Shown piece by piece: positions 49,762-57,824 of a DNA stretch of 64,000 nt. This DNA is from Rhizobium sp. (GTDB lineage: Bacteria; Pseudomonadota; Alphaproteobacteria; Rhizobiales; Rhizobiaceae): positions 124,001 to 188,000 of the forward strand of contig JAHHDR010000042.1 of NCBI GenBank assembly GCA_019739215.1, read 5' to 3'. Position numbers and translations under genes: made by a program. A model generated the notes under the pieces. The model was not told the DNA's origin, did not search any database, and saw only the letters and a list, made by a program, of their open reading frames with translations. The stretch's first letter is position 1; every line of letters starts with the position of its first letter.

Positions 49762-50547
49762 TCAGGTAATCGCTTCTCGGACCTTGGCCGATACCCATTC
49801 CGACATGACGACCGTGACGAGAATCACCATGAAGATCGAGGTGACCTGCGGCCAGGCGAGCACATTCAGCGACGACTGCAGCTTGAGGCCCAGGCCGCCC
49901 GCACCGACCAGGCCGAGGATCGCGGATTCGCGGATGTTGATGTCCCATCGAAATACGGTGATGCCGAGGAATGCCGGCAGGACCTGAGGGACAATGGCGT
50001 AGTCGATCACCTGCATGCGACTTGCGCCGGTGGCGGTCACCGCCTCGACCTGGCGCTGGTCGATTTCCTCGATGGCCTCGTAAAGGAGCTTGCCGACGAA
50101 GCCGATCGAGCGAAGCGCGATGGCGATGATGCCCGCCAAGAGACCCGGCCCGAGAATGGAGACGAGCAGGAGGGCCCAGATGAGGGAGTTGATCGAGCGG
50201 GAGGCCACGATGAGGAAGAGCGCCACGGGCCGAATGAACAGCGCGCTGGGCGTCGTGTTGCTCGCCGCGAGAAATGCCACTGGTACGGCGAGAAGTGTGC
50301 CCGCCAGCGTGCCCAGCGTTGCCATGTTGAGCGTGTCCCAGAGCGGCACCAGAAGTTCCGGAAGGTAGTCGAGACGCGGCGGGAAGGCGCGGGCGAGAAG
50401 GTCGCCGCCCTGTCGCGGCGCGTCATGGACGAAAGCCCAGATCGTGTCCTTCGTCATCACTTGCCAGCAGAAGACGCAACAGCGCCACGAGGAGCGATCC
50501 AGCCGACCCACTGCAGCAGTTCGCTTCTCGACGGCCGGTGTCGCCAT
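49762..50547 (-). CDS. phnE: phosphonate/phosphate-analogue ABC permease (PhnE type, second copy)
   Basis: A 261-residue permease of the PhnE family. Most of it is normal: WDTLNMATLGTLAGTLLAVPVAFLAA, the coupling loop LYEAIEEIDQRQVEAVTATGAS, and NIRESAILGLVGAGGLGL. The first 40 residues are abnormal. Removing three single bases (an A, a C and a G between about 50483 and 50525) changes residues around 10-28 into QWVGWIALVALFVFCWQVM, a proper first helix, and keeps the frame. So the gene reads through but with a scrambled N-terminus, the same insertion pattern that destroys its upstream neighbours. It forms the importer with PhnD, PhnC and the other PhnE. Confidence 0.82.
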   Translation of the reverse strand: MATPAVEKRTAAVGRLDRSSWRCCVFCWQVMTKDTIWAFVHDAPRQGGDLLARAFPPRLDYLPELLVPLWDTLNMATLGTLAGTLLAVPVAFLAASNTTPSALFIRPVALFLIVASRSINSLIWALLLVSILGPGLLAGIIAIALRSIGFVGKLLYEAIEEIDQRQVEAVTATGASRMQVIDYAIVPQVLPAFLGITVFRWDINIRESAILGLVGAGGLGLKLQSSLNVLAWPQVTSIFMVILVTVVMSEWVSAKVREAIT

Positions 50548-50595
50548 GTCTTACTGCCACTGTCCTGTTGCCATCAAGCGAATGTGAACCTGGCA

Positions 50596-51433
50596 TCACT
50601 GTATCACACTTGCGAATGAGGCCCGAGCCGTATTCCGCGAGCATGACGATGACGATGATGAGAATCAGCACCGCGCCGGCGCTGTCATATTCGTAGCGGT
50701 CGATCGACGTGTTGAGCGTCGCACCGATGCCGCCCGCACCGACGATGCCGATCACGGCGGACTCACGGAAATTGATGTCGAAACGATAAAGCGACAGGCC
50801 GATCAGGCGCGGCATGACCTGCGGCTGGACGGCGTAATTGACAAGCTGCCACCAGGATGCGCCAGTCGCCCTGACGGCCTCGGCCTGCGCCTCGTCGATT
50901 TCCTCGATATCCTCGGCGAGCAATTTGGCGATGAAGCCGATCGTCGCAAAGGCAAGCGTGAGGAAGCCGGCGAAAGGGTCCGAAACCGAACATCGTCACC
51001 AGCAGGATGGCGACGATGATCTCCTGGAACGCCCGCGACAGGGCTATGATGGATCGGCACGCGATAGTAGATCGGGCGCTGGCGCCATGATTGCGCGCCC
51101 CGCCGATGCCGATCGGGATCGAGATCGAGGATTCCCACGATCGTCGAGGTCACACCGTCATCGTCAGGCTCTCCTCAAGCCCCGTCGACGATGTCGCGCC
51201 AGCGCGTCGTGAAGTCCGGGACCAGGAAGCCCTGCAGGAATCGCCAGCCGCGTTCGAGGCCCTTCGTAGGCGCGCGCCCAGTTGACGTCGATCGTCGCAG
51301 GCCGCGACAACGATGATAGAAATCGAGCGCGCCCCCATAGACCAGCCCAGCGCAGAGCCAGCCGGACCTGATGAACAGCGGCGGCCGCCGCCACGTCGGT
51401 CGGATAGGCTCGTCGAGAGGACCCCGTGCTCAT
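50596..51433 (-). pseudogene. phnE: phosphonate/phosphate-analogue ABC permease (PhnE type, first copy), multiply frameshifted
   Basis: Fragments in all three frames add up to a PhnE permease. It starts MSTGSSRRAYPTDVAAAAAV at 51433. SIPIGIGGAR, AFQEIIVAILLVTMFGFGPF, AEDIEEIDEAQAEAVRATGAS, NFRESAVIGIVGAGGIGA and MLAEYGSGLIRK then appear in turn. About ten single-base insertions separate them, dense between 50950 and 51330 with one more near 50612-50616. No deletion is needed. Its ATG overlaps the intended phnC stop (ATGA). Function is lost as written; sequence error is a strong alternative. Confidence 0.75.
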
Positions 51434-52302
51434 GTCACAAGGCTCCTGCCATCCGCTCGTCCGACCTCGACTTCTCGTTCAGTGCCGCCGCGACGCTCTT
51501 CCTCGGCGTCATCCTGGACGCCTGCTTGTTGCATGGCTTCCCAGTCCTCCTCGCCGTAGATGCGGGTCAGGGCAGCTCGGTGTCGAGTTGTTCCGGAGCG
51601 GACCGTCGAACACGACCTCGCCGGCACGCAGGCCGATGATCCGCTCGAACGAAGGCCTGCGCCAGCAGGACGTCATGGATATTGATGACCGCCGGCAGCC
51701 CCCGTTCCCGGCAGATCTCCACGATCAGCCGCATGATCTGCCGCGACGTCTTAGGGATCGAGCGAGGCGGTCGGCTCGTCGACCAGCAGCAGTTCGGGGT
51801 CCTGCTCCAGCGCTCGCGCGATACCGACGCGCTGCCGCTGCCCGCCGGAAAGGGCGTCGGCGCGCTTGTCGGCATGGTTGCCGTCAGCCCGACCCGGTCG
51901 AGAAGCGCGAAGGCGTTCTGCCACGTAGTCCGCTGGGTACCGGCGCAGGAAGCTGCGCCAGAACGGCACGTAGCCCAGCCGTCCGGACAGCACGTTTTCC
52001 ATCACCGTCAGCCGCTCGACCAGCGCGTACTCCTGGAAGATCATGCCGATACGGCGCCGGCGGGCGACCCGGAGATCGCGGCCGCGACAGCGCCGTCACG
52101 TCCAAGCGACTCGCCAAGATAGATCTTGCCAGCTCGTGGGCTCGATCAGGCGGTTGACGCAGCGGATGAGACTGGACTTTGCCGGCTCCCGACGGACCGA
52201 TCAGGCCCACCACCTGGCCCGCAGGGATGTCCAGACGTGATCACCGTTCAGCGCCTTGTCGCCGGTCTTGTAGGTTTTGGTGAGCCCCGTGATCCTGAGC
52301 AT
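51430..52302 (-). pseudogene. phnC: phosphonate/phosphate-analogue ABC ATPase (PhnC type), multiply frameshifted
   Basis: The pieces recombine into a PhnC ATPase. The start is MLRITGLTKTYKTGDKALNG at 52302. Walker A GPSGAGK is broken by an extra A in the Lys codon region, then come MIFQEYALVERLTVMENVL, signature LSGGQRQRVGIARALEQDPE, Walker B LLLVDEPTASLDP and VINIHDV. At least a dozen single-base insertions are needed to explain the frame changes, roughly one per 60 bases. The corrected length stays a multiple of three (about 286 codons). It would power a phosphonate/phosphate-type importer. Whether it is a pseudogene or a product of poor sequence quality cannot be settled here. Confidence 0.78.
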
Positions 52303-52374
52303 TGTCGTTCTCCGCCTTTAAAACATGAGTAAGCGCCGGGCCGCGAACGCCCCGGCGCCTATGTTCACGCGTCT

Positions 52375-53336
52375 TTATTTGCACGCGTAGGTGACGCCAT
52401 TGGCTTCATCGATCTGGCGGATGACCGCCCAGTTGCTCCTTGAAGGTGATCGGGATGAAGGCCTTCCTGCGGCGGCTCCGAGGTCTGGAATTCCTTCAGC
52501 AGCGCGCTGCCTTCCCAGTTGTACGTGAAGAACGCGTCCTTGATCTTTTCCTGCAGTTCCGGGGTCAGGTTGTGAGGCAACGCCGTAGCCCGTGGTCGGG
52601 AAGGTCTGCGACTTGTAAGATCGAGACGACCTGGTCCTGCCTTGACGACATCGCGGGCGACCATCCGCTTCAGCACCGAGTTTGCGATGGCAGCCGCCGC
52701 AGGATAGTCCTTGTTGGCGACGCCGAGGATCGAGTTGTCGTGCTTGCCCGAGAAAACCGGCTCGAAATCTGTACCGGCTTCGAGCTTATATTCGGACTTG
52801 AGGAGCGCCGACGGAGCCTTGAAGCCCGAATTCGACGTCTCGGAGGTGAAGGCGAGCTTCTTGCCCTTGAGGTCTTCGATCTTCTCGACGCCCGAGCCCG
52901 GATAGGTGATGATTTCCATCTCGTAGCCGAATGCGCCGTCCTTCGACGCCATCATGGCGAAAGGACGAAAGCCGGCGCAGGCAACCGCGATCGGGTTGGA
53001 GCCGGTATTGAAGCCCGAGACATGGAGACGGCCGGCGCGCATCGCCTCGATCTGGGCGGCGTTTTCCTGAACCGGGAAGAACTGCACCTTCTTGCCGGTC
53101 TTTTCGGCGAGATGATCGAGGAAACCCTTCCAGACTTCAGCGTAAACCGCAGGGTCTTCCACGGGCGTATAGGCGAAGACGAGTGTATCGGGGTCGACCA
53201 GCTGACTCGCATCGGTCGGAATGTCAGCGATCAGGTCGCCGTCGGCATCGACATAGCGGCTGTCGAGCTTGAACTCGGCCATTGCGGGGAAGGCAAAGGC
53301 GGCGGAAATGGCGAGAGCAGCGATGAGCTTCTTCAT
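52375..53336 (-). CDS. phnD: phosphonate/phosphate-analogue ABC binding protein (PhnD type), 3' part frameshifted
   Basis: A PhnD-type periplasmic protein with a signal peptide (about 1-20, AMA-E) and the ligand pocket sequence LVFAYTPVEDPAVYAEVWKGF, LHVSGFNTGSNPIAVACAGF, DLKGKKLAFTSETSNSGFKAPS. The first 240 residues are intact. Then three single-base insertions scramble about 22 residues (52595-52670) and restore the frame. Two more near 52430-52470 move it off the intended stop at 52375, giving a wrong tail that ends at 52365. With all five removed the protein is 318 residues and ends DEANGVTYACK. In arsenic islands PhnD-like proteins are thought to bind phosphate, phosphite or arsenic-related anions. 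A Pho-box-like site lies upstream. Confidence 0.82.
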
Positions 53337-53395
53337 GAAGTCCTCCAGATACCGGGGTCAAATGACTGGCAGAGGCCGTCTTATTCGGCATTTGC

Positions 53396-53413
53396 AATAC
53401 AGTTTCGTGACAA
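53396..53413 (-). promoter_or_regulatory. Pho-box-like site upstream of phnD
   Basis: Read on the minus strand, TTGTCAC and CTGTATT are 7-base units separated by GAAA, close to the PhoB half-site CTGTCAT with 4-base AT-rich spacing (18 bp in all). It lies about 60 bp before the phnD start. Phosphate control of the importer is therefore likely. The match is good in the first unit and moderate in the second. Confidence 0.5.
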
Positions 53414-53544
53414 GCGGGGATGATCACGCACATTGAGTTCTGCCGGCCCTTGCTGCGAGATTTCAGCGGAGCCGCGCGAGTGCGACGACCCGACGAAGGC
53501 CGTTCCGGGGCTACGGCACATCACGTTCCGCAGACCTGGCGGTC

Positions 53545-53928
53545 TCACGGCGCATCGAAGGTCCTGAGATAGGCCAGAAGATCGGCGATTTCCTGAGGCT
53601 TCTTGAGCCCGGCGAAGGCCATCTTGGTGCCCTTGATATAGGCCTTGGGGTTGGCGAGATATTCCGTCAGGTGTTGCTCGTCCCAGACCCATCCTTCCTG
53701 CGCTTTCGCCTTGAAGGCGGGGGAATAGTTGAAGCCTTCGACCCCGGCGACCTTACGCCCGAAGATCGCGTTCAGTTCTGGTCCGATCTTGTTCTTCGCA
53801 CCGTCACCGACCGCATGGCAGGCAACGCATTTCTTGAAGACCTTGGCCCCGGCTTCGAAACTGCCTTCGGCAAGCGCATTCGACGCGGTCAGGACTAAGA
53901 CGGAAAAGCAGGCAAGAAAAAATCGCAT
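53545..53928 (-). CDS. class I cytochrome c, probable electron acceptor of arsenite oxidase
   Basis: A 127-residue exported protein with a Sec signal (about 1-20, ALA-E). Haem attachment is CVACH and the probable axial Met is in GTKMAFAGL, as in mitochondrial-type cytochrome c (KIGPELNAIFGRKVAGVEGF, EQHLTEYLANPKAYI). Soluble cytochrome c genes near aioBA commonly take electrons from the Rieske subunit. ATG 53928 begins the signal peptide; the longer open frame upstream is not coding. It lies 76 bp beyond the DUF2478 gene, in the aio direction. Confidence 0.88.
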   Translation of the reverse strand: MRFFLACFSVLVLTASNALAEGSFEAGAKVFKKCVACHAVGDGAKNKIGPELNAIFGRKVAGVEGFNYSPAFKAKAQEGWVWDEQHLTEYLANPKAYIKGTKMAFAGLKKPQEIADLLAYLRTFDAP

Positions 53929-54004
53929 ATGTGTTCCTTCGAGATTCGGGAATGGAGGCGGCGAAACCGCCACCGCCTGAGGCGCTTGACGGGAACGGCC
54001 ATTG

Positions 54005-54604
54005 TCAGGCGGTGTTGAATCGTAGCGGGTCGATGCGAAGTACGGTCGAGAGAGTCTGGCTGTTCTCCTGGCCGAGCTCGTCACACCATTGGCCGAGCCA
54101 GTGCTTCGCCGCGCCGCTTTCGGCTTGTGCCACTTCGACGAGGGGTCCGGCAAAATCCAGAAGCGCACCCATCGACAGCCTGCCGACGCTCATCAGCACC
54201 GGGATTCCGGCCTCGATTGCCAGCGCGATAGCGTTGCGCATGCCGCCGCCTTCTTCTTCAGCCTTACCGAACTTGTTGAGGACGAGAAGCCGCGGCGTGC
54301 CCGTCATCAACGCACGCTCCACATCGACGGCCGCCCGCGCAATGAGGTCGCGGTCGAGGCGACATCCTGACGACAAGGCGCCCCGATCCTCGGAAATCTT
54401 GTATTCCTTGCCATCGCACAGCGACACGAGGTGCATGTCGTTATGGATGCGGTCCACCCTGTGGATGTTCTTCTGGGTGACGCCGGCCACCTCGATCCCG
54501 GCACTGCGCGCCAGGTCGACGAGGTCACCGACCACCCTGTCCGCCGCTTCCGGATCATCGCGCCGGATCGCATAGATCGGCGCACGTTCAATCAATGTCT
54601 GCAC
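54005..54604 (-). CDS. DUF2478 NTPase-like protein
   Basis: A 199-residue cytoplasmic protein of the DUF2478 family: DLVDLARSAGIEVAGVTQKN at the N-terminus, SGCRLDRDLIARAAVDVERAL in the middle, and RLLVLNKFGKAEEEGGGMRNAI, with a THEP1-like Asn-Lys-Phe-Gly-Lys stretch. The family is usually found beside molybdenum transport or molybdoenzyme genes and its role is unproven. Here it follows aioA, whose product needs a molybdopterin cofactor, so cofactor supply or insertion is plausible. The gap to aioA is 57 bp and holds a strong hairpin. Confidence 0.75.
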   Translation of the reverse strand: MQTLIERAPIYAIRRDDPEAADRVVGDLVDLARSAGIEVAGVTQKNIHRVDRIHNDMHLVSLCDGKEYKISEDRGALSSGCRLDRDLIARAAVDVERALMTGTPRLLVLNKFGKAEEEGGGMRNAIALAIEAGIPVLMSVGRLSMGALLDFAGPLVEVAQAESGAAKHWLGQWCDELGQENSQTLSTVLRIDPLRFNTA

Positions 54605-54628
54605 TTGTTTTCCTCCCGGTCAGAAGAA

Positions 54629-54656
54629 TGGCCGCGGGACGCCGGTCCCGCGGCCA
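54629..54656 (-). terminator. 12-bp-arm hairpin between aioA and the DUF2478 gene
   Basis: TGGCCGCGGGAC and GTCCCGCGGCCA are perfect 12-bp arms around a 4-base loop, 5 bases past the aioA stop, with TTCTTCTG after it on the minus strand. It is probably a partial terminator or a 3' stabiliser that makes aioBA mRNA more abundant than the distal genes. Confidence 0.65.
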
Positions 54657-54661
54657 CTTCA

Positions 54662-57118
54662 TCAGGCCTTGTATTCTTTCGACTTGAAGGAGGTGCCCTT
54701 CACCGTGGCGGGCGCATCCGAAATCTTGCGGATGTTGCCCCAGCTGTGCTTGTAGTCTGGCAGCACAAGCTCGTTGACGCCGGCATTGATGACGTTGCCC
54801 TGCGAGCCGGCAGGCGACCCGAACAGCATCATCACCTCGCCGCGACGCGCCGTCTTGGTCGGATAGACCATGCCTTGTGTCGCGCCATTGTCGTTGTAGA
54901 TTTCGACAAGAGCGCCTGCGCCGACGCCGAGTTCCGCCATGTCATCCGGGTTCATTTCGATGAACGGGAAGGGATAGCGATCCTGGACGAAGTCGCTGGC
55001 CTGGTCGAGGAACTGGTTCTGCCAGAAGATGTTGGCGCGGCCATTGTTGATCCAGTATTTGAACTTCGCCATTTCGGCTTCCTTGCCGGCGGCCTGCCAG
55101 CCCCGCCAGGTCGACGCGCAGAACAGGGCCTTTCCGTCTTCCCGCCCGTGGCGGGTGAACTTGCCGTCGGTGTAGAGCCGCTCGGTACCAACAAGCTTGC
55201 CATCCTTGAAGCCGGTCACCGGTTCCTGGACGCCATTGTTGCCCATGGCGCGCAGCCGCTCGTAGGTCACCTCCGGATTGCCCTTGTTGTAGCCATCCAT
55301 GAAGGCGTCTTCCTCGGTCTTCCAGTCGTACCCCTTGAACTTGTCGGCATAGTCGTTGTTGCCCATCTCGCGGAGCACGCGTTCCATGTTCTGGGCTATG
55401 CCGGCGGCGATCAGGCAGTCGGGCTTGGAGTTGCCGAACGGGTCCATGTATTTCTCCGAAAGGCGGAGCCTGCGTTCGCCGTTCATCGAGGTCAGGTTCA
55501 TCTCGTTGGCCTCGACGGCCGGCAGCAGGACATGGGCGCTCTCGCCGATCTTGCTGCGGATGATGTCGACGTCGACGACGAACAGTCCGCCGGCATTGAT
55601 CGCCGCCACGATGGCCTCGACCTGCTCTTCGCGCGTGCCGCTGGCCGACGCATCCATGGCATCCTTGACCATGTCGGCGCGGCGCTTGTGGGCCCGCTTG
55701 AACTTGGCGGCATTGAGCGTCGTCTTGTAGTGGTCATTCGCCCAGATGTGGTGAACCTTGCCGCCGCCGTTGATCAGCAGCTGGTCGACATAGGCCGCCG
55801 GCCGGCCGACATGGGCGTCGGAAGGACGATAGTAGCCTTCCTGGTGGCCGCCGAGACGGCAGACGCCGCCGCCTTCCCGGCCGATATTGCCGGTCGCGAG
55901 CGCAATGTTCACGAGACCGCCGATCGTGCGGTAGTTGTCGTTGCCCCAGATGATCCCCTTCTCATAGGCGGTGACGCATTTGCGGCGTTGTCCGTCCTTG
56001 GGCTCGGCAATCCAGGCTGCAGCCTTGCGGATGTCGTCGGCCGATACGCCGCAGATCGCCGCCGCATCGTCAACCGACAGCCGGCAGGCATCCAGCGCGT
56101 CCTTGAGGCTGCCGAGCGCCGCAGGATGGGCTGCATCCTGTTGCTGTGCGATGCCTTCAGCGAACGTCGAGTTGGCGATGAACTCCTTGTCGGTCCAACC
56201 CTTGTCGACAATCTCCGTGAAGAGCGCATTGAACAGGGCAAGGTCCGTGCCGGGCTTGATGGCGAGATGGAGGACATTCTCGGCGCCGGCGACCTGTTCG
56301 GCGGCGTTGAGGGTGACCGACCGGCGTGGATCGACCATGATGAACCGGGCGCCGTTGCGCATGCCGGGCATCATGTGATTCAGGAACAGGTTCGTCTGCG
56401 TTTCCAGCGGATTGGCACCGACCACCATGATGGTGTCGGTCATCTCATAGTCCTTGTAGGCGTAGTTCAGTTCATCCACGCCCATGTCGCGGGTGGAATG
56501 GACTTCGGAATTGTAGGCGGGGCGGTTGTGGATGCGGCAGTTCTTGACCTTCATCGACTCGAAGTAGAGCTTGCCGGTCGCCCAGGTGTTCTCATAGCCG
56601 CCAGCGGAGCCGCCATGGTCGAACATCGACACGACGAGATCGTCTTCCGACCCTTGGGTGATCACGCGCGCGGTCACGCGGGCGACGAGGTCGAGCGCAT
56701 CGTCCCAGCTCGTCGGCTGCAAAGTGCCGCTGCGCCAGATCAGGGGATCGGACAGACGCTGCTGCTGCGTGCCGGTGACTTTTGAAGGCCGGTTTTCGGC
56801 CATGCGCGCGCCGCGGACGGAACCGAGGCCGGAATTGACCACGCAATCGTGGTCGGGCATCACCACGAGATGCACATCCTTGCCGTCCTGCCGGACGACA
56901 TTATACATCGACGGCGCATACCAGTTCGGGCTCTCCATGTCCTGCTGCTGGCCAAGGTCGACGCCGAACTTGTTGCTGGTCGCCGTGCCCTGCTTGTTGA
57001 TCGGCCAGGTGTAGGCCTTGTAGCCGCAACCGACGATGCAGTAGTGGCAGGTGACGTTGTGTTCCTTGGCGTCCGCGGGAATGATGGGCAGACGGTTTAC
57101 TTGACGCTTGTATGTCAT
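54662..57118 (-). CDS. aioA: arsenite oxidase large (molybdopterin) subunit
   Basis: An 818-residue DMSO-reductase-family subunit that oxidises arsenite to arsenate in the periplasm at a Mo-bis-MGD centre. The N-terminal [3Fe-4S] motif is C24-x2-C27-x3-C31 (TCHYCIVGCGY), as in AioA. MFDHGGSAGGYENTWATGKL holds conserved active-site residues, and NRPAYNSEVHSTRDMGV and LATGNIGREGGGVCRLGGHQ are typical. There is no signal peptide, as expected, because AioA is carried out with the Tat-exported AioB. The related iodate reductase subunit IdrA is less likely, as the aioXSRB genes are all present. ATG 57118 has GAGGAAA upstream; it starts 10 bp after aioB. Confidence 0.95.
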   Translation of the reverse strand: MTYKRQVNRLPIIPADAKEHNVTCHYCIVGCGYKAYTWPINKQGTATSNKFGVDLGQQQDMESPNWYAPSMYNVVRQDGKDVHLVVMPDHDCVVNSGLGSVRGARMAENRPSKVTGTQQQRLSDPLIWRSGTLQPTSWDDALDLVARVTARVITQGSEDDLVVSMFDHGGSAGGYENTWATGKLYFESMKVKNCRIHNRPAYNSEVHSTRDMGVDELNYAYKDYEMTDTIMVVGANPLETQTNLFLNHMMPGMRNGARFIMVDPRRSVTLNAAEQVAGAENVLHLAIKPGTDLALFNALFTEIVDKGWTDKEFIANSTFAEGIAQQQDAAHPAALGSLKDALDACRLSVDDAAAICGVSADDIRKAAAWIAEPKDGQRRKCVTAYEKGIIWGNDNYRTIGGLVNIALATGNIGREGGGVCRLGGHQEGYYRPSDAHVGRPAAYVDQLLINGGGKVHHIWANDHYKTTLNAAKFKRAHKRRADMVKDAMDASASGTREEQVEAIVAAINAGGLFVVDVDIIRSKIGESAHVLLPAVEANEMNLTSMNGERRLRLSEKYMDPFGNSKPDCLIAAGIAQNMERVLREMGNNDYADKFKGYDWKTEEDAFMDGYNKGNPEVTYERLRAMGNNGVQEPVTGFKDGKLVGTERLYTDGKFTRHGREDGKALFCASTWRGWQAAGKEAEMAKFKYWINNGRANIFWQNQFLDQASDFVQDRYPFPFIEMNPDDMAELGVGAGALVEIYNDNGATQGMVYPTKTARRGEVMMLFGSPAGSQGNVINAGVNELVLPDYKHSWGNIRKISDAPATVKGTSFKSKEYKA

Positions 57119-57128
57119 GATCGTTTCC

Positions 57129-57659
57129 TCACCCTTCCAGGACGTTGGAGAGACGGCCATAGATCAGCTCGTCGACGCCTTCGGCAAAAATGTCCCCCTT
57201 GTCGTCGACGCGGAGCTGGAACTGCGGCAGGTTGTTGGTGGCATGGCCCCAAATCTGCTGGCCGCCGTTCTCGACGTCGAAGCGCGAGAAATGACCCGGA
57301 CAGTTGAGCGACTTGTCGTCGCCCTTGTAGGAGAGCAGCCAGCCCTTGTGCGGACAGAGGACGGAGAACGCCACGATGTCTGCGTCCGGGCCAACGCCAC
57401 CTTCCACCGCCGCGCCGAGCTTCAGCAGAACGCCGGGTGATCCCTCGTCGGGAAAGGCGATATCGACAGGCTCGTTGATCTTGAGGTCCTTAACGTTGCC
57501 AATCCTGGTGGCCGGGTAGTTGACCAGGGCCAGCCCTGGCGCGGCCCGTGCCGGCTCGGGGGTGGCGATGACAGCGGTGGCCGCGCCGGCGGCGGCAAAG
57601 GCGCTGCCGCGCAAAAAATGACGCCGGCCGACATCGACCAGCTTGTCGCACTTGGACAT
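57129..57659 (-). CDS. aioB: arsenite oxidase small (Rieske) subunit
   Basis: A 176-residue Rieske subunit with a Tat signal (GRRHFLRG, then an AAAGAATAV hydrophobic core). The [2Fe-2S] ligands are C102/H104 (CPHKGW) and C120/H123 (CPGHFSRF). The positions that form a disulphide in the betaproteobacterial subunit are Trp107 and Gly122 here, so the disulphide is absent, as I recall for the alphaproteobacterial NT-26 enzyme. It takes electrons from AioA and passes them to cytochrome c. ATG 57659 with GGAGGAG upstream is preferred to the in-frame ATG at 57701. A sigma-54 promoter ends about 38 bp before it. Confidence 0.95.
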   Translation of the reverse strand: MSKCDKLVDVGRRHFLRGSAFAAAGAATAVIATPEPARAAPGLALVNYPATRIGNVKDLKINEPVDIAFPDEGSPGVLLKLGAAVEGGVGPDADIVAFSVLCPHKGWLLSYKGDDKSLNCPGHFSRFDVENGGQQIWGHATNNLPQFQLRVDDKGDIFAEGVDELIYGRLSNVLEG

Positions 57660-57696
57660 GGAAATCTCCTCCTCGGAATACATGCAGGAGGGGTAT

Positions 57697-57712
57697 TGCA
57701 AGATGAGTGCCA
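57697..57712 (-). promoter_or_regulatory. sigma-54 (-24/-12) promoter of aioBA
   Basis: On the minus strand the site reads TGGCAC, five bases (TCATC), TTGCA: a full match to the consensus TGGCAC-N5-TTGCA. It lies 38-53 bp before the aioB start codon, in the 165-bp gap after aioR. Together with the sigma-54 activator AioR next door, it shows how arsenite induces the oxidase. Confidence 0.9.
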
Positions 57713-57824
57713 GCCGGTGTGGTCCACCAAACCTCTGATTTTGTTGAGTGCACCTACGGGGTTGGCAGCGCTCATGTTCGAAAGACCGAACATGCCTCTG
57801 GATTGGCGTCCGGTTTTCCGAACG

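Noticed and set aside
50596..52302. Programmed ribosomal frameshifting in the phn genes
   Set aside because: There are far too many shifts, spread evenly, with no repeated slippery sequence.
54662..57118. Iodate reductase (IdrA) rather than arsenite oxidase
   Set aside because: aioX, aioS and aioR are adjacent with a sigma-54 promoter, and no IdrP-type peroxidase genes are present.
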